A stretch of 64,000 nucleotides of DNA, taken from a virus. The notes beneath the pieces were generated by a model. It made no database searches. It saw nothing but the letters and a program-made list of their open reading frames with translations, and was not told the DNA's origin. The stretch lies in IMG/VR virus record IMGVR_UViG_3300021959_000031, positions 1-64,000 of that record; one strand, given 5' to 3'. The first letter of the stretch is position 1, and each line of letters opens with the position of its first letter. Position numbers and translations under genes: made by a program. Shown one piece after another: positions 56,349-63,687 of this stretch.

Positions 56349-56654
56349 ATGAGTGATAAAATAAAAGCGGCAATTAGTCTAAGGGATAAAGCCAAAAAAC
56401 AGCTTGAAGGTTTCGACAGATTGGTAGTGAGTCTCTCAATTGAGGATTTAGATCCAGATTTCTTCAACAGGGGTGAGCCTGGAAAAGTTAGTATTGAATC
56501 CAGAAACCCCACTATCTTGACAAAGAACAGGCATCTGTTAGCAAAATACAGAAGAGGTATTTCTGTTAAGATCAACGATTTGGAATTTCCAGCAAGTCAG
56601 GTAACTGATGATTTATGGGAACATTTGTTGGAAGAGCATTCTAAAAAAAGATAA
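56349..56654 (+). CDS. Small early protein
   Basis: A 101-residue charged protein (KIKAAISLRDKAKKQLEGFD, then RLVVSLSIEDLDPDFFNRGE). The C-terminal end is DDLWEHLLEEHSKKR. There is no membrane segment or Cys. It ends just before a cassette promoter. Not recognised. Confidence 0.6.
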   Translation: MSDKIKAAISLRDKAKKQLEGFDRLVVSLSIEDLDPDFFNRGEPGKVSIESRNPTILTKNRHLLAKYRRGISVKINDLEFPASQVTDDLWEHLLEEHSKKR

Positions 56655-56662
56655 CTTTGTTG

Positions 56663-56690
56663 TTTACAAATATGCACTTCATGTTATAGT
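56663..56690 (+). promoter_or_regulatory. Repeat-cassette promoter copy 6
   Basis: TTTACA (56663-56668), 16 bp, TATAGT (56685-56690), then GCAACCAGAATCAAGAGAG and ATTATATATTATG: the same leader type with a better -10 box. Confidence 0.72.
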
Positions 56691-56719
56691 GCAACCAGAA
56701 TCAAGAGAGATTATATATT

Positions 56720-56875
56720 ATGGTAACTAAAATTACAATTGAAGCAAGTGACACTAAAGACCTCATTAAACGTCTTGACCAAATTAAAGATGCTATAGAA
56801 TCTAATAGTATTGAAGACTATGCGTTAATGGATGGTTCTTTTCAAATAGGATCTTCAAATTTACAAGTGGATTAA
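56720..56875 (+). CDS. 51-residue early protein, source of the thyX-flanking repeat
   Basis: A short frame MVTKITIEASDTKDLIKRLD, then QIKDAIESNSIEDYALMDGS and FQIGSSNLQVD. A cassette promoter supports the start. Its last third, together with the start of the next gene, is repeated in degraded form after thyX (58041-58127). Its stop overlaps the next ATG by one base. Not recognised. Confidence 0.58.
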   Translation: MVTKITIEASDTKDLIKRLDQIKDAIESNSIEDYALMDGSFQIGSSNLQVD

Positions 56876-56910
56876 TGAAAACTAGCAAAGAGATATTCAA
56901 GAGGTGCCGA
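56812..56910 (+). repeat. Direct repeat copy 1 flanking thyX region
   Basis: From TGAAGACTATGCGTTAATGG through the start of the 56875 gene. The second copy is at 58041-58127. About 67 nt align with three substitutions, after which copy 2 lacks 12 nt and then resumes at GGTGCCGA. Confidence 0.9.
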
Positions 56911-57081
56911 GCTGCATATGAACGTGCAGAGTGTTTCCTTGCAGATCAGATGAAAAAGGATTCGAACGAAGTCGATGTTATGTATGCACTTAAGAAAGAA
57001 ATAAGCAAGCATCTTTCATACGATATTAAAAGCGAGTATTTGTATGATATGATACGATACAATAAAAATAAAATGAACTAG
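56875..57081 (+). CDS. Small basic helical protein
   Basis: A 68-residue protein (MKTSKEIFKRCRAAYERAEC, then FLADQMKKDSNEVDVMYALK). It is helical and basic with two Cys. It is translationally coupled to the preceding gene (TAATG). Its first codons occur again, followed by a deletion, in the repeat after thyX. Not recognised. Confidence 0.6.
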   Translation: MKTSKEIFKRCRAAYERAECFLADQMKKDSNEVDVMYALKKEISKHLSYDIKSEYLYDMIRYNKNKMN

Positions 57082-57102
57082 CAATCACTAGTATGATATT
57101 AA

Positions 57103-57294
57103 ATGAAAAAGGAATTAGAAAAAATAGCAAAAAAACACCTGGGTATTGAAGAGTTAGAATCTGATCGCAGTTTGGATTTGAGGATGTTTTCCCTCTCTCA
57201 AATAAAAAAAGCTCTTGAATCTGCATATGCGGCGGGAGCAGACGGCTTCAAGTTTAACATATCAGAAAGCACAACACCTGACGGAATATTATAA
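57103..57294 (+). CDS. Small hypothetical protein
   Basis: A 63-residue protein with two helical parts (KKELEKIAKKHLGIEELESD and SLSQIKKALESAYAAGADGF). The LGIEELESDRSLDLRMFSLS segment looks like a short recognition fold, but no family is recognised. It is separated from its neighbour by 21 nt. Confidence 0.58.
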   Translation: MKKELEKIAKKHLGIEELESDRSLDLRMFSLSQIKKALESAYAAGADGFKFNISESTTPDGIL

Positions 57295-57295
57295 T

Positions 57296-57385
57296 ATGAA
57301 AGAATTTGTAATTGACACGACACTTATATTTGCCTTTATAGTCTTAGTGTATGCAACACTAATCTTTATATCAGAAGCATTTTAA
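57296..57385 (+). CDS. 29-residue membrane peptide
   Basis: A short frame MKEFVIDTTLIFAFIVLVYA, then TLIFISEAF: acidic N-terminus plus one hydrophobic helix. It fills the gap before thyX. Expression is uncertain. Confidence 0.4.
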   Translation: MKEFVIDTTLIFAFIVLVYATLIFISEAF

Positions 57386-57401
57386 GATAGATAATAAATT
57401 A

Positions 57402-58043
57402 ATGAGTAAAATAGTAAAACTAATCAGCGTGACTCCCGATGCAGAAGCGACAATGGGTCGTGTTGCAAGAGTGAGTAATCCATCAAATCAAAATAACCCA
57501 GAAATTGCTGGCTTATTAAAATATTGCGTTAAGCATCAACATTGGTCAGTCTTTGAGCAATCATTCATGACACTTGAGATTGAAACTAATCGAGGCATTG
57601 CCGCGCAAATCTTAAGGCACAGAAGCTTTACATATCAAGAGTTTTCTCAGAGATATGCAGATAGTTCTATGTTGTCAGATTTAATTCCAATGTTTGATTT
57701 GAGAAGCCAAGATACAAAGAACAGGCAGAATTCCATTGATGATATTGATGAATCTGTTAAAGAATCTTTTGAAACGAAAATCAAAGAACATCTACTTGAC
57801 AGTATGTTTCTGTATCAAGAGATGCTCGATGCTAACATCGCTAAAGAATGTGCTAGATTTATTCTACCGTTAGCAACTCCAACTCGTATCTATATGAGCG
57901 GTTCATGTAGAAGTTGGATTCACTATATTGATTTGAGAAGTGGTAATGGAACACAACTTGAGCATATGAATATTGCAAATGCCTGTAAAGAAATTTTTGT
58001 AGAGCAATTCCCGACAGTTGCAGAAGCACTAGAATGGAAATGA
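57402..58043 (+). CDS. thyX: Flavin-dependent thymidylate synthase ThyX
   Basis: Makes dTMP from dUMP with FAD and methylene-tetrahydrofolate; 213 residues. The signature RHR-x7-S is complete (R72-H73-R74 to S82 in LRHRSFTYQEFSQRY). The C-terminal RSWIHYIDLRSGNGTQLEHM is also diagnostic. It is common in marine phages as a replacement for T4 td. Its stop codon coincides with the first base of the second copy of a direct repeat, suggesting that the gene arrived or was rearranged by recombination there. Confidence 0.95.
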   Translation: MSKIVKLISVTPDAEATMGRVARVSNPSNQNNPEIAGLLKYCVKHQHWSVFEQSFMTLEIETNRGIAAQILRHRSFTYQEFSQRYADSSMLSDLIPMFDLRSQDTKNRQNSIDDIDESVKESFETKIKEHLLDSMFLYQEMLDANIAKECARFILPLATPTRIYMSGSCRSWIHYIDLRSGNGTQLEHMNIANACKEIFVEQFPTVAEALEWK

Positions 58044-58127
58044 AGACTATACGTTAATGGATGGTTCTTTTTAAATAGGATCTTCAAATTTACAAGCGGA
58101 TTAATGAAAACTAGCAAAGGGTGCCGA
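58041..58127 (+). pseudogene. Degraded duplicate of 56.8 kb gene junction after thyX
   Basis: A partial copy of 56812-56910: it carries the end of the 56720 gene with an internal stop (CAA to TAA) and the first codons of the 56875 gene followed by a 12-nt deletion. It is non-functional. The rest up to 58207 shows no gene. Confidence 0.88.
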
Positions 58128-58207
58128 TAATAGCATTGTTAGTAATCCAAACATTTAATCAAGTTTTTAGTTTCCATATTTATACACAACGGTGAACACC
58201 ATTTTCG

Positions 58208-58215
58208 TATAAATA
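58208..58215 (+). promoter_or_regulatory. Late promoter of the LamG fiber gene
   Basis: An exact TATAAATA ends 7 nt before the ATG at 58223. Confidence 0.75.
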
Positions 58216-58222
58216 GATCTAT

Positions 58223-61200
58223 ATGGCGTGGAAAAAAATAAACGATCTTAACTGGCAATACGACAATGATCCTCCTAATCCTGGTGGCGCACTTACTACA
58301 TTGTGGGAAACAGGTACTTCTGGAATAAGAACAAACCAATCTGGTGATGAACTTTATACAAACTGTAGAATTGTTGGTTCAAATATGGATTCAGTTCCTA
58401 GCGAATTAAACAAAACATATTGGGATGGTAAATCTTTAAAGTTGTATAATGAAGTTCTTGAACTAGATCCTATTGTTTCTAGTCAAGCGCCAGCATCAAC
58501 GCGACCAGTCCAACAAGGGCAGGTTTGTGAGTTTGACGGGGTGGATGATTATGTCGAACTACCCGCACAGGTGCTATCTCTCAACCAAGCATGGAGCATC
58601 GAGGTTGATTTTAAATATCTTGCAACTCCGACATATCGCACTCTCTATGGTGAGGGTAACAGCGCAACGGGGACACCTCATATCAACCTCGGGATATCAG
58701 GAACACACTCCAGACTTTATTTTTATTGGAGGTCGGACAATAACACCATAATAATAAACGAAGCCCTTTTTCCCGTCTATAGCGGCAACAGGCACACTGT
58801 AAAGGTTGCTTTCGACGGGGTGGACGAAGTAACATTCTGGAAAGACGGAGTGAACACTGACACCTTTACCGTCACACCGTTAGCGACCACCGTTGACCGT
58901 ACCACAATCGGAGCTTTGGGTAGAAATAACGAGGTCAGCTTCGCCAATGCTCAGATATCCCACGTTAAAACAACTCAAAGCGGATCAACTGTTGCACAAT
59001 ACAACCTCAACCACGCCAGCGGCACGACCGCCTACGACTCCAGCGGTAACGGCAATGACGGCACGCTTCAAAACGGAGCGGCGTTTGTGGTGGATAACAC
59101 GTTGCCACCAGAGGCAGATAAGCTTAATCTGGAGGGGTATGGAGCATCAAACATTATAACAAAAACAGGTTCAACAGCATGGACAGACGGTCCTTATTCA
59201 GTGGAAAGCTCAACAGGTGACTTTATAATGTCAACCCGATCTGTAAGCACGGGTTCAAATAACAAGTTTATGTTTGGTTGCAACTCAGACCCCACAACAA
59301 GCGGCGGGTTTGCTACTCTTGATTACGCTATATATTTAACAGGTTCAGCTGTTCAAGTGTGGGAGGCGGGGACATCGAGAGGGGCGTTCGGTAATCATAC
59401 ATTCGGTGATTTATTTGAGATTAGGCGCGCAGGATCTACGGTTTCATACTGGAAAAATGGGGTTCTGTTTTACACATCATCCACAACGACATCGGCAGAG
59501 ATGTGGATTGATACAGCGGGAAACAACAATGGTTCAATGCTGGGTCATTTGGCTATTAATGGTGCATATGTGAATCTTGTTGGTGCAACAGGGTATGATG
59601 TGGAAAACGCCTACATCCCACGCGACGAAAGCGACCCGACGAATGACATTTTCGGCAACCCGCTACAATACAGCGGAAGCGTCTACCCGCGCCGCCCAGA
59701 GTATCGCAACAGCTACGCGGCGAGCTTTGATGGATCAAATGATCGGTTAGAATGCTCAACTAACGCACTGGTGAGGAGAGGGAATGTGGTAGAATTTAAA
59801 GTGAAGGTTGATTACCAAGCCAACCAAACAACTAGCATCATTGCTAGTAATCACAGTAGTAATTCTAGCACTTGTTTCTCGCCACACATGCGTCTTGTTC
59901 ACAACAGCAACCAAATAATATTCTACGGTTGTCGAGGAGCGCCCTACCCTTATTGGAGTATTGATTCATCATTTTACGGTGTGTGGCACACAATAAAGCT
60001 TCGTATGCACAACACCAACGGAACGTTTATTTATCTATCAATTGACGGCGGCGATGAAGTTCGTATAGACGCTGGTATAACAACAAGTCCAGGCGATTGG
60101 GGTGGAACTAGAGACACATATTGGGCATTTGGAACTGGCAAAAACATGGAGCTTTCAGATGTTAAGATATTTACAACCGAATCTGATTATAACTCAAACA
60201 ACCCCATTATACACCACCCACTCACAGAGGGTGCAGGAGACACCGTTTACGATGTTTCTGGAAACGGCAACCACGGAACGATAAACGACGCATCCACAGC
60301 CACCGAGGGTGCGGGCTTTTGGGCTGGCAGGATAGACGGCGAGGCGAACGCGCTGAATAATAACAACGGGTTCAGCAAGCGGATGTTTTTTGATGGTGTT
60401 GATGATGAAGTTGAACTGAATGTATCACCAAACGAGCTTGTGGAAACTGGTGTTTTTGACATGTCCGTTGAAATAGTTTGGGACTCATCAAAGATTGCTT
60501 CTTATGGGAGGTTTTTATGGTTTATGACGGCTGGGGGATTTTTTAGGCTACAACGTGATAGTAATACCAGCACTTTTAGGTTATGGGCTAGACAGGGTGC
60601 TGGTTTGGACATTATCCCAAAAACAGGTTTTGTAATATCAGCAGATACAAATCACGTCATAAGGCTTGTTGGCAATGGTGTTAACTGCATGATTTATCTT
60701 GATGGCAGTCTAATTAATACAGTGACAATGAACACCGCCAATTTCTACACACCTACATGGAGCAAGGTTTCTTTGGGGGAGGCGTCCTCCTCACAATTTA
60801 AAGGCACAATATACAATTGGTCTTTAATTACAGCGTCAATCACACAACAGCTTAACGGCTACGGCAACACAGATGCAGATTGGACTGATCAAAGCGGGAA
60901 CGGTAATGACGGCACGGTCAACGGATCACCCGCATTGCTCCGCATACCCGCCGATACATCAGAGCCAACGAAAGATGTATTTGGCGATACTCTCACAAAC
61001 CCAGCCATTACAGACGGCTACAACGGTGCGGAGACTGAGCTTGACGCATACAATATCGCAGAGGGGAACAACCCATCGCCAGCAACAAGTGGTCATTCGG
61101 CATTAGATGCAATCGAATCTGGTACAGAATTTACATCAGACGATTCAGTCTATAACAGAATAACATCAGCAGCTGAAGACGACAGGCTTATTACCTTTAC

Positions 61201-61258
61201 AGAGGATTTAACAGGTGATGATAAAACGCTCGCAGAAAAATACACACAAAACCCGTAA
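58223..61258 (+). CDS. Large LamG-repeat fiber / adhesin
   Basis: A 1011-residue late protein, most likely a tail fiber or surface adhesin that binds host glycans. It contains three to four concanavalin/LamG-type jelly-roll modules. They begin near residues 104 (FDGVDDYVEL), 500 (FDGSNDRLEC) and 725 (FFDGVDDEVEL), with a less regular one at about 300-450. Each module ends with a phrase like YDSSGNGNDGTLQNG, YDVSGNGNHGTIND or WTDQSGNGNDGTVNG. Spacer phrases DPTNDIFGNPL and EPTKDVFGDTL recur. Much of the gene from about 58490 is clearly more G+C-rich than its surroundings, so it was probably acquired or shuffled. The N-terminal 95 residues keep the phage's own composition and may attach to the virion. 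Confidence 0.88.
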   Translation: MAWKKINDLNWQYDNDPPNPGGALTTLWETGTSGIRTNQSGDELYTNCRIVGSNMDSVPSELNKTYWDGKSLKLYNEVLELDPIVSSQAPASTRPVQQGQVCEFDGVDDYVELPAQVLSLNQAWSIEVDFKYLATPTYRTLYGEGNSATGTPHINLGISGTHSRLYFYWRSDNNTIIINEALFPVYSGNRHTVKVAFDGVDEVTFWKDGVNTDTFTVTPLATTVDRTTIGALGRNNEVSFANAQISHVKTTQSGSTVAQYNLNHASGTTAYDSSGNGNDGTLQNGAAFVVDNTLPPEADKLNLEGYGASNIITKTGSTAWTDGPYSVESSTGDFIMSTRSVSTGSNNKFMFGCNSDPTTSGGFATLDYAIYLTGSAVQVWEAGTSRGAFGNHTFGDLFEIRRAGSTVSYWKNGVLFYTSSTTTSAEMWIDTAGNNNGSMLGHLAINGAYVNLVGATGYDVENAYIPRDESDPTNDIFGNPLQYSGSVYPRRPEYRNSYAASFDGSNDRLECSTNALVRRGNVVEFKVKVDYQANQTTSIIASNHSSNSSTCFSPHMRLVHNSNQIIFYGCRGAPYPYWSIDSSFYGVWHTIKLRMHNTNGTFIYLSIDGGDEVRIDAGITTSPGDWGGTRDTYWAFGTGKNMELSDVKIFTTESDYNSNNPIIHHPLTEGAGDTVYDVSGNGNHGTINDASTATEGAGFWAGRIDGEANALNNNNGFSKRMFFDGVDDEVELNVSPNELVETGVFDMSVEIVWDSSKIASYGRFLWFMTAGGFFRLQRDSNTSTFRLWARQGAGLDIIPKTGFVISADTNHVIRLVGNGVNCMIYLDGSLINTVTMNTANFYTPTWSKVSLGEASSSQFKGTIYNWSLITASITQQLNGYGNTDADWTDQSGNGNDGTVNGSPALLRIPADTSEPTKDVFGDTLTNPAITDGYNGAETELDAYNIAEGNNPSPATSGHSALDAIESGTEFTSDDSVYNRITSAAEDDRLITFTEDLTGDDKTLAEKYTQNP

Positions 61259-61267
61259 ATAAAAAAA

Positions 61268-61738
61268 ATGATTAAAGCAACTATACCAATGTCAGTTCTT
61301 CAAACTGATACACAAATTCAACCTCTTGCATTATATTCAATAATGGCAGGAGTTCATCCAGAGCGTAACAGAGAAAACGTTACTTATAATATCGAAAATG
61401 AATTCTTTACACTTGACTATGCTAAACTCGTTGTTTCTAAAGGTGGTGAAGTTCAAAACTTTCCCCTGTTTATTGAAATCGATGCAGAATCAGATGAAGT
61501 TGATTCTGGTTTAATAGGTTCAACTATTACAGATGAAGAGGAAGTTGTGACAAGCAACACCTGGTCTACATGGATGTTACCTAATCACAGTGTCTTAGAA
61601 CGTGCTGGAAGACTGTTTGTTGGAACGAATGCTCACACTGGTTCAGACCTGCCATTCTCAGAACTATTGAGTATAAGTGATAAGCTCATCTTACCTTCAG
61701 ATCTTCCAGAAGAAGAAGAAGTCGTCGAATCAGAGTAA
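61268..61738 (+). CDS. Fiber-associated hypothetical protein
   Basis: A 156-residue protein, 9 nt after the fiber gene and in the same late operon. It is beta-rich and acidic (VHPERNRENVTYNIENEFFT, then LVVSKGGEVQNFPLFIEIDA) and ends in an EEEEVVESE tail. Such small genes after a fiber often encode an attachment or assembly partner. That role is positional inference; no family was recognised. Confidence 0.62.
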   Translation: MIKATIPMSVLQTDTQIQPLALYSIMAGVHPERNRENVTYNIENEFFTLDYAKLVVSKGGEVQNFPLFIEIDAESDEVDSGLIGSTITDEEEVVTSNTWSTWMLPNHSVLERAGRLFVGTNAHTGSDLPFSELLSISDKLILPSDLPEEEEVVESE

Positions 61739-61740
61739 TA

Positions 61741-61845
61741 TTACGAATTGTATATCTTTTTAAGATACGCTTCGAATTCTTCAACCTTTTGTTTACGATC
61801 AAGCCAAAGGATATACTCCTTTGAAAGAAACAAGATTGCTGGTTT
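61741..61845 (-). pseudogene. Possible remnant of a minus-strand gene
   Basis: Read on the minus strand, 34 codons end at a stop at 61741 and give ILFLSKEYILWLDRKQKVEE, then FEAYLKKIYNS, which looks like a genuine protein C-terminus. No ATG is in frame, and a stop lies just upstream (TAA), so it is probably a truncated leftover. The evidence is composition only. Confidence 0.3.
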
Positions 61846-61943
61846 TTAACCATAGATCACATGTGATTAGTGGATTGACCTAAGAGAGGTGTGAATTTAT
61901 TTTTATGCACTATGAGGAATTAAAAAGAAAGTGAAAAAGAAAA

Positions 61944-61976
61944 ATTATTAAAAAGCACGAATATGTTTTTAATAAT
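61944..61976 (+). terminator. A+T-rich perfect hairpin
   Basis: An 11-bp perfect inverted repeat ATTATTAAAAA / TTTTTAATAAT with an 11-nt loop. It could act as a bidirectional terminator between the fiber operon and uvdE, though the stem is weak because it has only A-T pairs. Confidence 0.45.
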
Positions 61977-62044
61977 GGTTTCATAATAGATGCAATCAAC
62001 ATTCTTCTTCTTTATTTTCTATTAAAAATAATAAATGTTTTATC

Positions 62045-62073
62045 TTTACATTTATTTCCATCAACGATATAAA
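62045..62073 (+). promoter_or_regulatory. Sigma70-type promoter of uvdE
   Basis: TTTACA (62045-62050), 17 bp, TATAAA (62068-62073). The ATG at 62080 is 6 nt downstream, so the predicted transcript starts at the start codon. Confidence 0.72.
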
Positions 62074-62079
62074 AAGTGT

Positions 62080-63006
62080 ATGAAATTAGGATTAGTATGT
62101 ATTAGCGAGATGTTGAAGCTTGAAGAGAAAGTTCATAGCAAAACTATGACCAGAAAGAAGTTCCTCTCTGAAGAAAAAACATCAAGCCTAGTTGATTTGT
62201 CTAATAGAATTCTGGATAACACCCGTGTTCTAAAGAAAACGATTGAAATGTGTAGCAGAAATGGAATATCACATTTACGTGTTAGTAGTAGTATGTTTCC
62301 TTTAGTCACTGATGAAACACTTGGATTGGAGTATAGTGATCTTCCAGACATGACCAGCATTATCCAAGAGTTGAACTCTTGTGGAGAACTTGCAAGAAAC
62401 CTCAATATCTCTTTGAGTTGTCACCCCAGTCAATTCAATGTTCTTAGTAGCTTAAACCCAGATGTAGTCAGAAGAACAATACGAGAGTTAAACCACGAAA
62501 GTCAGGTTATGGATTGGCTTGGGTGTGATTCTGATTATAGTTCACCAATGTGTTTACATCTTAGTAGATCACCCAAAAGCGAAACTGATGAAGAGTATCG
62601 TGATCTATTCTGTGAAGCATTCTCTAAGTGTAGTCAAGGTGTTAAGAATCGTTTAGTTTTGGAGAATGAAGATAAAGGTTATTGGAGTTGTGAAAACTTA
62701 TATAATGTTTTCAAAGGTGTAGCTCCATTCGTTTATGACAACCTCCATGATCAGTGTAATCCCTCCAGCTTAAATTGTTCTGAGCATTGGGCAAGTCTGT
62801 TCAAAGAAACCTGGGGAAACCATACACCCGTTTTTCATTGGAGCGAAGGTATCGATGGAACTAGAAAACATACAGATTATTTCACACATATTCCAAATGT
62901 CGTAGAATCTAACGATGATGTTACTTGGGAGTGTGAAGTAAAAGCAAAGGATTTAGCTATATGCAAAGTTCTGAATCAAGTTGATTGTGGGTTACTCACT
63001 GTATAA
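62080..63006 (+). CDS. UV-damage endonuclease UvdE-like
   Basis: A TIM-barrel endonuclease that nicks DNA 5' of UV photoproducts; 308 residues from ATG 62080. In-frame codons upstream lie within the promoter and are rejected. Family features are the start MKLGLVCISEML, SHLRVSSSMFPL, the metal-site phrases LSCHPSQFNVLSS (about 125-137) and RLVLENEDKGYW (about 195-206). VYDNLHDQCNPS and FHWSEGIDGTRKHTDYF follow. In T4 denV does this job by a different fold. It gives protection to a phage exposed to sunlight. Confidence 0.9.
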   Translation: MKLGLVCISEMLKLEEKVHSKTMTRKKFLSEEKTSSLVDLSNRILDNTRVLKKTIEMCSRNGISHLRVSSSMFPLVTDETLGLEYSDLPDMTSIIQELNSCGELARNLNISLSCHPSQFNVLSSLNPDVVRRTIRELNHESQVMDWLGCDSDYSSPMCLHLSRSPKSETDEEYRDLFCEAFSKCSQGVKNRLVLENEDKGYWSCENLYNVFKGVAPFVYDNLHDQCNPSSLNCSEHWASLFKETWGNHTPVFHWSEGIDGTRKHTDYFTHIPNVVESNDDVTWECEVKAKDLAICKVLNQVDCGLLTV

Positions 63007-63080
63007 AGAATCATGTCATTAAGAGAACTGGTTAACAAGTTGTCTGGTGGAATAAACTCATAAAAAAAATCATTTTGTAG

Positions 63081-63109
63081 TTTACATCTCAAAATATTTG
63101 TGATATATT
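63081..63109 (+). promoter_or_regulatory. Repeat-cassette promoter copy 7
   Basis: TTTACA (63081-63086), 17 bp, TATATT (63104-63109), then ATAATCACAATCGAGAGAA and ACTATATTATG: again the conserved leader. Confidence 0.72.
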
Positions 63110-63136
63110 ATAATCACAATCGAGAGAAACTATATT

Positions 63137-63334
63137 ATGGAACAAGCCAAAATCATTCTTAGTAATTCGGATAAGTCTTATGCTCTTAGTCATGACTTAA
63201 GTGACAGTGATATGGTAGGGTTTATAAACGATATGAATGAAGAAGCTATAAGGCTTGAGATTCAGAGAGATAGTTCTGTGAGAATGAATGAACACTTGAT
63301 GACCCCACAGGGTAGTGTTTATGATGCTTGGTAA
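63137..63334 (+). CDS. Small early protein
   Basis: A 65-residue acidic protein (MEQAKIILSNSDKSYALSHD, then LSDSDMVGFINDMNEEAIRL). A cassette promoter/leader directly in front supports the start. A 16-residue frame (63013-63063) precedes the promoter but is not supported. Not recognised. Confidence 0.6.
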   Translation: MEQAKIILSNSDKSYALSHDLSDSDMVGFINDMNEEAIRLEIQRDSSVRMNEHLMTPQGSVYDAW

Positions 63335-63355
63335 AACAACCCAAAATAATAAATT

Positions 63356-63529
63356 ATGTATACAGTAGAAGTTAAAGACATGGAGAATAACAATGAATGG
63401 AGACAGGTAAAAAGTGGAAAGTCTTATGATGATGTTCTCAGTACAGTTAACCTTTTTGCAGTTGGTTTTGGTGGATTAGATTCTGTCAGGGTCAAAAAAG
63501 ATGGAGTTGTTATTTCTGGGCCCAAATAA
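63356..63529 (+). CDS. 57-residue hypothetical protein
   Basis: A short frame MYTVEVKDMENNNEWRQVKS, then GKSYDDVLSTVNLFAVGFGG and LDSVRVKKDGVVISGPK. It is beta-rich and reads as a small folded domain. It ends 7 nt before the tRNA. Not recognised. Confidence 0.55.
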   Translation: MYTVEVKDMENNNEWRQVKSGKSYDDVLSTVNLFAVGFGGLDSVRVKKDGVVISGPK

Positions 63530-63536
63530 TAATGAT

Positions 63537-63621
63537 GCTCCTGTGCGCCGAGTGGTCGAAGGCGCTCCGCTCATAACGGAGGACGTAAGATACAACACTG
63601 GTTCGAATCCAGTCGGGAGTA
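63537..63621 (+). tRNA. Class II-shaped tRNA with CAT anticodon
   Basis: An 85-nt cloverleaf: acceptor GCTCCTG / CGGGAGT (first pair G-U, another G-U inside), D-stem CGCC / GGCG with loop GAGTGGTCGAA, anticodon stem CTCCG / CGGAG with 7-nt loop CTCATAA (anticodon CAT). A 15-nt variable region GACGTAAGATACAAC follows, then T-stem ACTGG / CCAGT with loop TTCGAAT. Discriminator is A, and CCA is not encoded. The D-arm and long variable region are those of Ser/Leu/Tyr tRNAs, yet the anticodon is that of Met or, if the C is lysidine-modified, Ile (AUA). Which amino acid it carries cannot be settled here. Confidence 0.85.
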
Positions 63622-63687
63622 CTTTATTATTACAACTCATCTAAAAATAGAGATATTATATATAAATTAGTAACTACAATACAAACT

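Larger units (their letters stand above)
61739..62034 (+). other. Non-coding interval with hairpin, palindrome and gene remnant
   Basis: About 300 nt without an intact gene. It holds a minus-strand remnant at 61741-61845, a 12-bp perfect palindrome ATCACATGTGAT (61856-61867), and an 11-bp A+T hairpin (61944-61976). The early promoter of uvdE follows. Confidence 0.6.

Noticed and set aside
58041-58207. Functional gene after thyX
   Set aside because: The frame carries an internal stop relative to its parent copy and a 12-nt deletion. It is a duplicated fragment.
63013-63063. 16-codon frame after uvdE
   Set aside because: Too short, and with no ribosome-binding site or conserved feature.
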